Below, piece by piece: positions 33,660-45,536 of a stretch of 64,000 bases of DNA. Each line of letters opens with the position of its first letter. Position 1 is the first letter of the stretch. The position numbers and the translations under genes were made by a program. The notes beneath the pieces were generated by a model that was not told where the DNA came from, ran no database searches, and was given only the letters and a program-made list of their open reading frames with translations. This DNA comes from Tricholoma matsutake (Eukaryota; Basidiomycota; Agaricomycetes; Agaricales; Tricholomataceae): contig AP026548.1 of the NCBI GenBank assembly GCA_026075535.2, positions 806,001 through 870,000 of the forward strand, in the 5' to 3' direction.

Positions 33660-34950
33660 TTAACAGAATATGCAAACATGAATATTGCATGACACATGAC
33701 ATGTGACTGCCAGCTCACAACCACCACCACCATCGTCAATGCTGCCTCCTCCTCTCCACTCTACCACCACCACTGTGTGTGCACCTGCCACCACCATTCC
33801 CATGCCCACTGCCACCATCACCACCACCTTCAAGTGAGCCGACTGGATGGAACGCAGGCCCAAATGACAGCAATTGTTGTTTGGGCCATAGATAAGTTTT
33901 TTTCTTTTTTCTTTTTCTTTTTATCAATCAATTAATTGTAATTTATTGCTTTTTAGGCTATATACTACTGGGGACGACCTGTTGCAATGAAAAACATGCA
34001 ATGAAAAATGTGCAATGCATGCCCACAGCCACCCAATCCCCTCCCCTTTCAAATGGGATGTGAGGCTGTCGACATGGGCTAGGTGGGTGCAGAGGGATGC
34101 CAGGAGAACCCAGAAGGGGGATACCTGCCTAGTAAGCACCCACCAACCCCCATACATGCACCATGTCACACTGATGTGCCCAAGCCCCTCCCCCCCCCCC
34201 CAAAAAAAAAAAAGACAGAAATCCAAATGGGGGATGATGGCAACAAACAACAACAAGCCACCCACCCCCAGCCTCACAAGCAACTGCTCATGGGGTGGAA
34301 CATGGGTGGAACAATGCCTAGGTGCCTGGATAGGAGACAACAACACACCACCTGCCCCCAGCCTCATGAGCAACTGCTCGTGGGGTGGATCATGGGTGGA
34401 ATGATGCCCAGGCGCAGGGACAGGAGACAACAATGACACACCACCCGCCCCCAGCCTCACGAGCAACTGGATCACAGGTGGAACAACAATGACAACAAGC
34501 CACCCACCCCTAGCCTCACAAGCAACTGCTTGTGGGGTGGAACGTGGGTGGAACGATGCCCAGGTGCAGGGATAGGAGACAACAATGCACCACACACCCC
34601 CAGCCTCATGAGCAACTGCTCGTGGGGTGGAATGTGGGTGGAACAACAACAATGACAAGCCACCTACCCCCAGCCTCATGAGCAACTGCTCATGGGGTGG
34701 ATTGTGGGTGGAAGGACAGACAACAGCAGGGTCACATCCCCTCCCCCTCCCCTGCACTTTGTGTGGGGAGGGATTTTCTTTGTACTTTTAATTATTTATT
34801 AGTATTGTGCCCCCTCCCCCATTTTGCATGGGGGACAGATTTTTTTCTTCATGCTTTTACCTCCCCCCTTGTTTTTGGCATGAGGGGTTAGCTTTTTATG
34901 TATATAAATAAAACTCCCTCTCGCATCTTGTGAGAGGGAGGATTTTTTGT
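33660..34950. repeat. CACC / GAGCAACTGCTC minisatellite
   Basis: Between about 34260 and 34720 the core GAGCAACTGCTC-x2-GGGGTGGA (or variants) recurs six times, at about 34272, 34363, 34454, 34513, 34603 and 34673, with 60-90 bp spacing. Flanks are CCACCA-rich (33720-33830), with a run of C then A at about 34188-34212. Open frames here arise from low complexity and are not genes. Confidence 0.85.
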
Positions 34951-35087
34951 TTATGTATATAATCACAATCATGCCCACTCCCTCGCATTCAATGTGAGGG
35001 ATGTGGTTAATTAAAAAATTTTGATCTTAACTACTTTGAAAAAAATTAGAGTGTCATGAATAAACATTATATTACTAACTAATAATT

Positions 35088-35178
35088 CTCCTGTGGCTCA
35101 ACTGGTTAAGCACACATGTTTGGTTTGTCATGTGATCACTCTAATCAAGATGTCTTGAGTTCAATCCTTACTCTGCAC
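35088..35178 (+). other. tRNA-like sequence (right arm)
   Basis: A box TGGCTCAACTGG at 35094-35105, followed by TTAAGC, and B box GAGTTCAATCC near 35157-35167. The spacing of about 52 bp is longer than in a normal tRNA. Faces the right terminus, mirror-image to the left-arm module. Confidence 0.7.
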
Positions 35179-35356
35179 AAATATATTTTGTAGGCACTTT
35201 GACAACTTAAGACTTAAAATTTGACTATCCATTAGGGTATATACTCTAAGTTGAGCATCTGGAGTAACCAGAATCTGGTCGGAATAACTGGAATCCACTG
35301 GAATCCACTGGACTCTGGTGAGTCCGATTGGAATAGGTGGAGGAGTGTAAATTACA

Positions 35357-36500
35357 GACAGCATTTGAGGAGTTGAAAAGGAAGTTTGTGGAGAGACCAA
35401 TATTAGCCCCAGTAGATTTCACATGCCCCTTATGAGTGGAATCAGATGCATCTGACTTTGCTACTGGAGTGGTATTATCAATGCTGTGCAAAGATGACAA
35501 ATGGCATCCTTGTGCATATTTGTCCTGAGGGTTGAATGGTGTGGAAAGGAACTATGATGTGCATGACAAAGAGATGTTGGGAATAATATGAGCATTGGAG
35601 GCATGGAGACATTATTTGGAGGGATGTACACATCAGATTGAGATCTGGATGGATCATCAAAATCTGCAATACTTCATGTCAGCAAAAAAGCTTAACCACT
35701 GGCAAGCACGTTAGGCATTATTCCTATCACATTTTAATTTTCACTTGGTCCATAAAGCAGGAAGCTTAATGAGGAAAGCAGATGCATTATCCAGATGTAT
35801 TGATCATAAAAGGGGGGTGGAGAACAATAAGAATGTTACCTTACTCAAACCTGAATACTTTTGCATTTGTGCTATGTGTCAAGGGCATCTATTAATAGAT
35901 GGCTCAGAAGCAGAAATGTTGTCTAAAATTAGACAATGTTCGGAAATGGACAAGGAAGTAGTGGAAGCCATGAAAGCTCTGAAGGAAAAGAAGGGTAATA
36001 TTAAAGGAGATGAATGGGTTGAGAAGCAAGGGTTGGTATTGTTCTGAGGAGAGGTGTATGTACCAAAGGATCAGGATTTGCAGAGGGAGATCATCTGGTT
36101 ACATTGTAATATGCTGACTGCTGGACACCCAGGAAGGTGGAAGACATTGGAATTAGTAATGAGAAATTATTGGTGGCCTGGAATTTCTAAATATGTGTTG
36201 GGGTATGTGGATGGATGTGATACATGCATGAGGGGGAAGAAATTTCCAGAGAAACCTGCAGGGAAATTAATGCTGAACCCTATACCTAAAGTGCCATGGT
36301 GAGATATATCTATGGATCTTATCACCAGATTACCTGAGCCTCAAGGATACGATGCAATATTCGTAGTATGCAACTGCTTAACAAAGGAGGTTCATATTAT
36401 TCCTACTACTACAGAAACCTCATCATTGGGCTTGGCACACCTCTATCTAAATCAGGTATGGTGGTTACATGGATTACCTGATACCATTATCTCTGATTGC
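35357..36500 (+). pseudogene. Gypsy-B pol, RNase H and integrase N-terminal half
   Basis: RNase H: ESDASDFATGVVLS, NGVERNYDVHDKEMLGII and [20 protein letters not shown], with stops. Then KADALSRCIDHKRG. Integrase zinc domain: HCNMLTAGHPGRWKTLEL through CDTCMRGKKF. The core has SMDLITRLPEPQGYDAIFVV with its first Asp, and ends at LPDTIISDC (36500) where the solo-LTR-like element interrupts the second catalytic region. Confidence 0.85.
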
Positions 36501-37527
36501 TGATGATACTCAACCCAGAAACCCAACAAAACCTGTAAAATGGTTTCCAATGATATAACATGAGTCAGAGGAAGGGTGCGAGGTGGTACTAAATATCGCT
36601 GTTGGCAATGAATGTGAATGCGATGTGATGTGATGCTGTACAAAGTACTGTGAAAGCTTGCGAAGAAGTTCAAAGAAATTTGAGTGTGTGCAAAGAAGTC
36701 CAAGGAATTTTGAGTGTATGCAAAGTTGTTTTGAAGATTTTCAAGGATAGTGACAAGAATAAGGTGTGGATAGTATGAAATGGCAATGGGAGTCAAAGGT
36801 GACAAGAGATGATTGAGATGATAGGAGAGAGTTTAGAGATGGTATGACAAATTTTGAAGAAGTTCACAACAATTTGCAGAACTTTAGAGATAAGACGAGG
36901 TGCTGGAACTCAAGAGGGAAACTCCTGAGTCAGACTAATATGATATACAAGGGACTGATGCAACAATATATTCCTCTCCTTTGTTGTATAGTAGTACAAG
37001 ACTATATAATTTTTGGGGAAGTAATACTAAAAAGGAAATAAGGCCATGAGGCTCCCATGAGGCAAGGTATAAGACAATGAAGAAGTATCCAAATCACAAA
37101 ATAAATGAGAAACGATGTGAGGGGAAATGTGTAGAAGCATAATATATCAAATGTACTTGTCCTATTGTTCCAATATATCATGGAAATGTCAAAAACATGG
37201 CAATGTGTCCTAAAAAGCGAAATGTCATGTTTCCTCATGTCTGGTGTGCTTGGCATGCAATGTGGCAACATGTAGCAAGTGTGGAACATGTGTCCAAAGG
37301 TCAGGGGAATTGTATTATGGCAGCCAAAGGCATACAAAGAATTTTGAAGTGTTGTGAAGAATTTTGAAGCATTTTCATGACTTTATAGAGGTTTGTACAT
37401 GTTTGTAGAACTTCAGAGGGGTTCATATGAGTTTGTAGAGCTTTGTAGAGGTCTGTAGAGACTCATAGAGCTTCAACAACAATTGTAGATGTGTTCTCTG
37501 AGCTTGAATGACAAGGTGGACCTATCA
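36501..37527 (+). mobile_element. Solo-LTR-like insertion, copy 2
   Basis: 1027 bp from TGATGATACTCAACC to GGACCTATCA, relative of 7213-8187 and 42576-43578. It splits the integrase codons for SDCGPQF. The flanks share TTG, so the duplication is imperfect here. Contains a TATATAAT stretch near 37002 and AAAAAGGAAATAA near 37030, matching copy 3 at similar positions, as expected for LTR promoter/poly-A regions. Confidence 0.7.
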
Positions 37528-38430
37528 TTGTGGACCACAATTCACTTCTGTGTTTATGCAAGAATTAAACAACATATTGCAGATTCAAACTAAATTATCT
37601 ACAGCATATCACCCCCAAACTGATGGGCAGACAGAGAGAATGAATCAGGAGTTGGAGCAGTACCTATGTATATTTGTCAACTACCAACAAACTGACTGGC
37701 CCAAATGGTTGGCAATTGCTGAATTTTCCCACAATAACAAATTCCATTCAGCTACTCACATGTCACCCTTCTTCACTAATTATGGGTATCATCCCCGCAT
37801 GGGGATAGAACCCTGAAGGGAAGTTAAGGTACAATTGGTAGAAGACTTTGGATCTAAGATGCAAATTGTACAGGAAGAAGTGGAGGTGGCATTGATGAAA
37901 GCACATGATGATATGATGTGACACTGAGATCATACTCGAGCTCTCACTCCAGAGTACAATGTTGGTGACTTGGTATGGCTAAGTACCAAGAACCTAAATA
38001 TTCCACAACCTTCTAGGAAACTTACAGAGAAACAAGTTGGCCCATACACAATCTCTAAAGTAATTTTGCCTAGTGTGGTAGTGCTAAAATTACCTCAATC
38101 CTTCATAATTGATCCTGAGATTAATGTTTCCCACCTACCACCCTACCACCCGCCCACTATTCCTGGTCAACAAACCACTCCACAACCTCCAATAATAGTA
38201 GAAGGTGCTCCAGAATATATAGTTGAAGAAATTCTAGACTCATGTCTTCAACAGAATAAATTGGAGTTCTTAATAAAGTGGAAGAACTAAACCAACAAAA
38301 ATAATTCACGGGAACCTGAAGAGAATTGTAAGCAAGCATGTAATGTGATTGCCCAATTCTTTAAACATAATCCAAATGCTCTGCATCGCATTGCAAGAAT
38401 GGTGTATGAGGGGATGAAATTCCAGCCTTA
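37528..38430 (+). pseudogene. Gypsy-B pol, integrase C-terminal half and chromodomain
   Basis: Continues CGPQFTSVFMQELNNI, then STAYHPQTDGQTERMNQELE with the third catalytic acid kept, LAIAEFSHNNKFHSATHMSP, the GPY/F-type KQVGPYTISKVILP and a chromodomain start APEYIVEEILDSCLQQNKLE then FLIKWKN before a stop. A purine tract AAAAGGGGG sits just before the 3' LTR. Confidence 0.85.
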
Positions 38431-38498
38431 CCAAAATTTCACAGAGGGGACAGATACAATATTTTCTTGTCTGGAAGTCAAGGCATAAAAGGGGGTCA

Positions 38499-38878
38499 TG
38501 TTAGGAAACAGCCCCATTACTTAATAAAATTTCATTTTATTTTATTATGTTGAATTACGCTACCTTAAGCCAAATTACACTACACTTTGATAGTGTGAGA
38601 ATTCTATTTTGCACGCATCACTATGTACATGCATGTATGAGCACGTTGGTAACAACAATGTACAATATATGTAACATAGTATATAAACCTGCAGTTGTGT
38701 TCTCTTAGGTATTCCACCTACACTTGTGGTGTGAAACACTTTTCTCAACCAACTTATCTATTAATAACCCCTCACATCAAAGCTATCAATCCCCCCATCA
38801 TGCATGTGCATCCCGCTCCCTTCTTGTAGAGAGAACCCGCATGGTCTTAGCTAGCAGATAGTGGGTGTCACCCTAACA
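38499..38878 (+). repeat. Gypsy-B 3' LTR
   Basis: 380 bp, TGTTAGGAAACAGCC to CACCCTAACA, followed by the duplicated GAGGC. Also contains the AGTTGTGTTCT self-priming match, here with TATATAAA just upstream. Confidence 0.95.
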
Positions 38879-39116
38879 GAGGCCTGCATTGGGGCCTGGG
38901 CAAACCTGCCTTTTATGGCATGCTTCAAAGTGTTGAAACAGGATTTTTGCAGGGACTATACTGCATTTCTGCCCACTGTTGCAAGGACTACTAGGATGCT
39001 ATATCTCCACAGCTTTGAGAAAATAAATTGCTTTTGATGCTGCCCTAAATTACTAGTATATATTAAGAAGTTTGACATAGAAAATCCCTGGATCTTTTCT
39101 GAGTCTCTTGTTAGAC

Positions 39117-42100
39117 ATGTCCACTCCTCAGACAATTTCAGAACTTATCACAAACCTTTTCTCTCTTACTAAGATCCTTCCAGCCTTCATTCCAAATGCT
39201 TTGCATGATGGCAAAATCAATCATGTCCTCACAGCTGTGGAGGGTGAGGAACCCTTTGAAACCTTCAATCGACACTTTGATATCCTTTTTGGGGAACACT
39301 GTCAGGATGAGAATGGTTGCTTGGTCCATATTCAACACAGGAAGTATGGCATGGGTTCAGTATGCAAATATTTAAAGACCATGATGTGGGAGGGTTTTTC
39401 ACTTGACATTGTGAAGATAAAGCTTGACCGCATAGTTGCTGAGGTGGTTTACCTTGTGTATGTTATACTCCTCCCAATTCCAAAGTCTTTACCAAATTGC
39501 CATAGCTCGAATGCCCCAGATGATGCACCAGCAAATGATGTGTCAAACAACCAGTTAGCACCAACATGACACATCAATCTAGTAGTTCATAACCCCAAGA
39601 AGTCTCAGCCATCACACACATCCAAAGATAAACATGAAAATGTTGAAACATTGCGTGTAAACAAGCCAGCCCCAGTCAAAGCAAAGAAAATGAAAGAGAA
39701 GCCCACAAAGCTTGTTAATCTCTTGGATAGTTTGTTTTGAGTCACAATCTTCTCATGTTAGACTGACTGACAATGTATCAAGGAAAGCTCCTTGAAGATG
39801 ATAAAGAGAATTCTGAAGACACAAGTTATAAGCCACCACATCAACAGTGCCAGTTGTTGGAGGAGTCCACAGAGTCATACACAATTGGAGATGATGGCTT
39901 AGATGTAGTTGAAAACTCTCCCATTTGGGTGCATAGCTGAAAGTGTTGATATGTTATGTGCTAATCAGTGGCACACACATTCTCCAGAACAGGAAATGTA
40001 AAGTGTTTATTAGTTCAGATGAATCTGATGAAGATGGACCTGAGCCAGTGAGTGCCATGAGAGACTGTTCATCATAACCATCCCTTAAGCATCAGGATCA
40101 GAAGAAGAAGAAGAAGAAGAAGAAGAAAAAGAAGAATAAGAAAGCAAAATCAGTGTCAACATCTTCCAAGGGAAGTGAAATCCACATTGTTGATGATTCA
40201 GAGACATTGGAGGAGGACACACCAGGGCGAACAACTAATTATCAGGACCCAGTCAATACCAATCCAAGCAATTCAGTGATCCTATCCCTGTCACAATCAA
40301 AGGTCAAAAATGATGGGAGATGAAATGTAAGCACTGCTCAATGTTAGTACTAAAAACAGATCCAATAAATATTCATTATTGACCGAGTTTGTTAACTCAC
40401 TTACATTCAAGTGCACAGTCAGCAGAGAGAAATCCTTTGATGATGAACCACAAAAACCTAATCATGCATGATAAATATCCAAATGTGGGCTCTGAGCCAC
40501 CTGTTGACAATGGTATTGGTGCAACTGGCATGTCATGTGGTGTTTCTGCAGCAAGTGCAAAGATCATGGAGGACTTCCTCAAAGATGGCATACTCAATCC
40601 TGCTCTTGTACCCACACAGAAAGGATTTCACTGCATTTTTACAGCTTGGATACTTGAAGATGACCTTGCATTCACCATGGGCGAGATGAATGGGATAAAT
40701 TGCCTCTTCCACTATATGCAGTCACGGTTCACATTGCCATCTGACACTACAGTTTGTGACACCCTGCACACAATCTTTTCAGACCTTTATGATCTAATGA
40801 GAAAGGAGATCTTGGTGTGTTGTTTTCCTACCAATTATGAATTGCCACTCACTGTCTCAATACAGAATGTCAAAAGCAAAATTGCCTGCTCAACTGATAC
40901 ATGGACTACTTGCTCAATGATGTATTCTTTTGCAGGTACAATTGCAAGTTGGGTCACTGAGGACTGGGAGCTTGTAGAGCATGTGATTGGTTTTGAGCCT
41001 ATCAGTGACAAAGAACATGAAGGTGAGTATGCAGCAAAGGCATTTGCGAAGACACTGTCAGGTATTAGACAAGATAAGTTGATTTCATGTGCACATATTG
41101 TGATCTCAGTACTTACCCCCATCACCTCATAGCAACCACTCTTGACAATGCCACTTATAATGATGTCCTCATCTGACCATTATCATGACTTCTCATCAAG
41201 AAGTTTGATATTCAGTCCTGAGAATGGCCAAGTGCACTGTCTAGCACACATCGTCAATCTTGTTGTTCAGAAGATCCTCACTCTGCTTGAGGATGCCAAT
41301 GATCTTGACATTGTTGATTACTATGCATCCAACAAAGACCAACTGATCCACTATAATCCAGAGGATGATGAGGATCTCCAAGCACTTGAAAACAAGGTGG
41401 ATGTCAAGGATGAGGGCAAGTTTGAGGAAGAAGAAGATGCAGATGAGAGTTTCATGTGGGACCTTCTCATGGACAGCAGCAAAAAACTCAGTGCCCTGCA
41501 GAAGGTGAGTGAAACATAAGTATTGTCTTTTAGGTATGCAGCTCAACATGCAATTTCTGTTCTCAACTTCACACAACTGTCATGAAGATTGCCTCATCAC
41601 TGCAACATTGCACAAGATTCCAGAAGACAGCTAGGAAGGTGTACAGATCAGGTGAGAAAGCACTGAAAATGGGTACACCCCTCCCAGATCTGATGATTGT
41701 TCAGGATGTTTGGATGCAATGGAATTACACCCCTATACCATGATAAAGTGCGCCCTTCTTCTTTGCAAAGTAATGTTTATTATTCATTCTACTTTACAGT
41801 CTGTTGACTATTCCAAGGCCATTGATAGGTGGGTTGCTGATTGTAAAGAATTGCATCCACTACATCTGTCTGCAGAGCAGTGGGACTATCTTGAGAAGTT
41901 ATGTCAGATGCTGGAGGTGCATATGACAATTCCTGCTATCAATCATGTAACTTACCATTACTCTATGTCAGGTTTTCACCAAGGTTATGCTACAGATGTC
42001 CCATGCAAATACGCCAACCCTTCCTTGGGTTCTTCCCATGTACAAGCACATGATGAAGCACCTGAAGGCCTATTCCATAGATCTTCAGCAACCTGTCAAC

Positions 42101-42575
42101 ATCCAAAATGCTGTGAAAGGAGGATTGCTGAAATTAGAGATGTACTACAACAAGGCCTGGATTTGTCACTACAATACCATTGCTACAAGTGAGTACTTAT
42201 ACTATTGATTTCCCATCAAGCCTGCTCTAAATCTGTTAAATGTATGATTCACCATCTCTCTATTTACTTCTATCCTACTTCTATTCCATGTCCTATCACT
42301 TGTAGTTACACTCATGGGCACTTAGAGTAGTTTTCCACCTTGTGTTTATCACTGTTTGTCTCACAGTATGTAGACTGCAGAGTCCAGAGTTTTGCACTCT
42401 TCAGTTGCTCACTCTGGACTCCAGCTGTTCAGTCTATCTAAGTCTATCTTCACAGTTGCTAGGTTAAACTGCACTAAAGGCAACCTCAGACTTTAGCCAA
42501 ATCTTGTACTTACTTCAGTGCTCCATCCCCACCTTGGAATCTCTTGGTTTTGTAAACTAGGGGCTGATCATGTGG
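39117..42575 (+). pseudogene. hAT transposase, N-terminal and central part
   Basis: The ATG at 39117 (MSTPQTISELITNLFSLTKI) opens an about 150-residue N-terminal region. A Lys-rich stretch from the AAG/GAA repeat (40101-40135) and an acidic stretch follow. A BED-type finger remnant WEMKCKHCSM lies near 40320, and the RNase H-like core near 40880 shows CSTDTWTTCSMMYSFAGTI. LDNATYNDVL and NGQVHCLAHIVNLVVQKIL follow, then AIDRWVADCKELHPLHLSAE and a LPWVLPMYKHMMKHLKAY block. Several stops, frame changes and a small deletion near 40317. It would cut and paste the outer hAT element. Interrupted at 42576. Confidence 0.82.
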
Positions 42576-43578
42576 TGATGATGCTTGACCTGGAAACCCA
42601 AACAAACCCTACTAAATGGCTTTGGATGGTATAACACAAGTTAGAGGATGGCTGCGAGGTGGTACTAAATATCACCGCTGTTACCCAAGAGTAAGGGAAC
42701 TAAGTTCAAGGAGGTCTGATGGTACTCAATGAAGTTTGAGGGCATATGAAGCTCTGCAAAGTGCTTTGAGGAAAGTTTGAGGATATTCGAGGAGTTTGTA
42801 GAGGATGAGGATGGTTTTGACGGATGCTGAAGATAGACTATAGAGATGTGGAAAGGCCTTGAGAGGAGATATATGATAGATGATAGTTTCGAGAAGCTAG
42901 TATGAAAAGTTTGAAGAAGTTCATTGTAAAATGCTAAACTTTGGGACTAAGGTGAGAGGCTTGGACTCAAGAGAATTGCTCTTAAATCAGACAATTGATG
43001 TGAGAGGACAATCTATTCTGTCGCTCTAAGTAGCTAGTACAAGGCTATATATGTTTAGAAGAGATGGTACTTAAAAAGGAAATAAAGCATGAGGACTATA
43101 TGAGGCAAGATATAAAACAATAAAGAACTTTGCAAATCATAAAATAAATGAAAGATGATGAGAAGGGAAACATATAGAGTCACAATGTATCAAGGGTACC
43201 TGTCCTATTGATTCAATATATCATCAAAATGTCAAGGTGCCACAAATCACAATTGTGTCCTAAAATCCCATTGTTGTATCTCCTCATGTCTGGTGTTGCT
43301 CAATATGTGATGCACTAACTTGTGCAAGTTGTGCTGCATGTGTCTGAAGGGTGGTGCGATAGGCATACAGTGGCCAAAGGCATTTGAGGTGCTGCAAAGT
43401 CATTCAAACTTGCTCCAAGTGTTGTGAAGTCATTCAAAGTCATTCGAAATTGTTCGAAATAGTTTTGGAGTGGTCTTGTGGGGCTCATAGAGGTTCATAG
43501 GGGTTGGGAGCATGTGTGGTAATGTGTTGATGCATTTGGAGACATTCCCAGAGCTTAGATCACAAGGTGGACCTATCA
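42576..43578 (+). mobile_element. Solo-LTR-like insertion, copy 3
   Basis: 1003 bp from TGATGATGCTTGACC to GGACCTATCA. GTGG is present on both sides (42572-42575, 43579-43582). Inserted in the hAT transposase gene between its central and C-terminal parts. Confidence 0.7.
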
Positions 43579-44077
43579 GTGGAGACAGTGCTAATCATCT
43601 TCAAGGATGCTTTTGACCCATATCAGGCATCTGCTGCAATGGACCTGGACACCAGCTCCACCAAACCCAATGCAACTTTGGATGTAGAGATGGGATTTTT
43701 GGATGACATTTGTATGGCTGATGTTGATTTAGCAGACAACAAGATTACAGCCCTGATCAGCAAGTATGATCAATTTCTCATGGCTAATGTCACTTTTCCT
43801 AAAGGTGATGCCAATAGACTGTTGGAATGGTGGAAGGTCAGTATACTTCAGAGATCTTTGGTCACCAACTAATCTTTGAGGTCCATTTCAGCTTCACAAA
43901 GCTGACTTCCCTACCCCCACCCAGATTACTCATGACTTCTTTGCCATCCCTGGAACCAGCATTTCCATGAAGCATCTCTTCTCGAAATCTCATCATTTGT
44001 GCACAGACTTGTGATGTTCATTGAAGGTGGAAACAATCAAGGATGCAATGCTCACAAAGCTCTGAGACTTGATCCTT
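43579..44077 (+). pseudogene. hAT transposase, C-terminal dimerisation part
   Basis: After an acidic region, LLEWWKV, then on a second frame FPTPTQITHDFFAIPGTSIS and KHLFSKSHHLCTDL, the well-known hAT C-terminal dimerisation motif. Then LKVETIKDAMLTKL and a stop. One frame change near 43870 separates the blocks and may include an intron (GTCAGTATAC...). Bases 44078-44236 are the inner right end of the hAT element. Confidence 0.85.
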
Positions 44078-44259
44078 CCTTTCTTATAATACAACATACT
44101 AAGCACATGAATTTCTGTATTAATTTCCACCAAAATTCACCCTACTATGATACCATTTGATACCTATTGTAAACTGTTTTTTAATGTTTGTTTACTGTTT
44201 CTGTTTGGTTTGAAAATTTCTTCAAATGTAAACTGAATGGTTGGAGCCTTAACCAACAG

Positions 44260-44960
44260 GGTCCAACACCAACACCAACACCAACACCAATGGCCATGGC
44301 TCTAGGTGACCACCCCCTCCCTTGCTCCAAATGTAAGCAGAGTGGTTTCTTGTTCTATTCTAGGCAACAACAGCAACAATGGCCCCTCCCCCACTCCAAA
44401 TGCAAGCAGGGTGATTTCTTATTCTATTTTAGGTGACTATGGTCACCACCACCCCCTCCCTCACTACAAACATGAGTTGGGGGGTTTTCTTCTTTTGTTA
44501 TGGGACGACCACCCCCTCCCTCACTGCAAACATGAGTGGGGGGTTTTCTGCTTCCATTCTAGGCAATGATGGCCCCCTCTGGATGACTACAGCCACCAAC
44601 AGGTAGCAACAACCATCATAGCACCCCCAACTGCTGCTGTGAGCAACTGCTCACAGGGTGGAAATGGGGAGTAATGAGGATGGGGGCGACATGAAGGGGG
44701 AGCAGGCATGACAATAATGATGGCCACACTGCTGTGAGCAACTGTTGTGGGGTGGAAACAGGCAATGAGGATGGGGACAATGAGAAGTGGCAGCAGCATG
44801 ACAATGACAATGACAATGACATTCTTGGCAACTACAGGCACCACCACCCCCCTCTTGCTCCAAACATGAGTGGGGGATTTCTTGTTTTGTTCTTGGTGAC
44901 TACAGGCACCACCCCCTCCCTCGCTCCAAACATGAGAGAGGGGGTTTCTCTTTCTATATA
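44260..44960 (+). repeat. CCCCTCCC-rich minisatellite
   Basis: Units of about 65-75 bp such as CCCCTCCC.C.CTCCAAATG.AAGCAG.GTG.TTTCTT recur from 44305 to 44570 and again near 44840-44955. Motif GTGAGCAACTGCTCACAGGGTGG at about 44638 is shared with 34260-34720. No credible gene; open frames on both strands are products of the repeat. Confidence 0.8.
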
Positions 44961-45022
44961 TTAATTTAGTGTAATTACATTATTAAAATACATATTTGTG
45001 TCAAAACCCACAAATAACACTG

Positions 45023-45169
45023 TACCCCTACCCATGTGGGTATGGTGTTCAGGTGTACAGGTAGGGGTATGAAAAAATATACCTGGGGGTTACCCATGTC
45101 ACTCCCTAACAACATTGATGACAACAACAACAATGTCAATGAGCTCAGGAGGCATTGCCTCCTGAGCTC
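45023..45169. repeat. Two inverted-repeat hairpins
   Basis: TACCCCTACC (45023-45032) pairs with GGTAGGGGTA (45060-45069). A tighter palindrome at 45141-45169 has two perfect 14-base arms, GAGCTCAGGAGGCA and its complement, around one T. No gene lies between 44961 and 45528; the rest is AT-rich with no feature seen. Confidence 0.85.
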
Positions 45170-45536
45170 ATCTGTAAGACTTTTTCCCCCTTCTACTATA
45201 CTACTGCTGTAAATGTTCCATCCTTTACGCCATCTTACTCACTACAAGTAACCCAGAGCTTGAACAATTTGTATTGCTATAGGTATAGTAGTATGGTAAG
45301 AAGTGTCTTACATAATACTAGTCAGGTGCTAAATAAGGAATGTCCAGGGGCTACAAACAAGTAAAAACAACCTTTGTTACATACCCCCTTTTGAGATTGC
45401 TTTGTGCAATCTGCTTTGTGCAATCTAGATAAAGTAACAAAGTAATAAAAGGAAAAAGCAAGAACAAGAAAGGAATGACTGTGAGTATATGTTCATATAT
45501 TGGAGAGATAAGAAACCATGGTTGGGCCAGCAGGAT

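Larger units (their letters stand above)
33285..35356. mobile_element. Insertion with inverted ends and paired tRNA-like heads
   Basis: About 2.07 kb inserted in Gypsy-B pol. Ends are inverted: TTACACTCCTCCACCTATTC at 33289-33308 and its complement at about 35330-35350. Target sequence is duplicated: GACAGCATTGAG (33273-33284) and GACAGCATTTGAG (35357-35369). Each arm carries a tRNA-like module facing outward (separate entries). The centre is a CACCC/GGGTGG minisatellite. No protein gene. It may be two head-to-head SINE-like units or a TIR element that captured tRNA-like sequence. Confidence 0.75.
14261..38878 (+). mobile_element. Gypsy-B: chromovirus-type element with three nested insertions
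   Basis: LTRs at 14261-14661 and 38499-38878, both TGTTAG...CTAACA. The 5-bp duplication GAGGC lies at 14256-14260 and 38879-38883. The internal order on the + strand is gag, protease, RT, RNase H, integrase, chromodomain, polypurine tract. Insertions: KDZ transposon at 17399-32727 in RT, tRNA-like-head element at 33285-35356 before RNase H, solo-LTR-like at 36501-37527 in integrase. Heavily decayed, mostly C-to-T and G-to-A. Confidence 0.95.
14036..44258 (+). mobile_element. Large, nested hAT transposon (outermost layer)
   Basis: The terminal 22-bp TGTTGCTTAAGGCTCCAACC.. at 14036-14057 is mirrored at 44237-44258 with one mismatch (C to G at the sixth base). Inside both ends lie further matching blocks such as TTTTCAAAC.AACAG.AA and CAGTAAACAAACA. 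The transposase gene (39117-44077) is of the hAT superfamily. Gypsy-B inserted 224 bp from the left end, expanding the element to 30 kb. An 8-bp target duplication is not evident, so the exact ends may be a few bases off or the flanks may be rearranged. Confidence 0.65.

Noticed and set aside
33924..34757. 277-residue open frame on the minus strand
   Set aside because: It is made of the repeated GAGCAACTGCTC/GGGTGG minisatellite and has no domain.
40101..40135. GAA/AAG trinucleotide run as a separate microsatellite feature of interest
   Set aside because: It lies in the hAT transposase reading frame and encodes a Lys-rich stretch, a common nuclear-import-like segment.
44587..44863. Overlapping Cys/His-rich minus-strand frames
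   Set aside because: Products of GAC/CAT repeats and the minisatellite; no start context or conserved motif.
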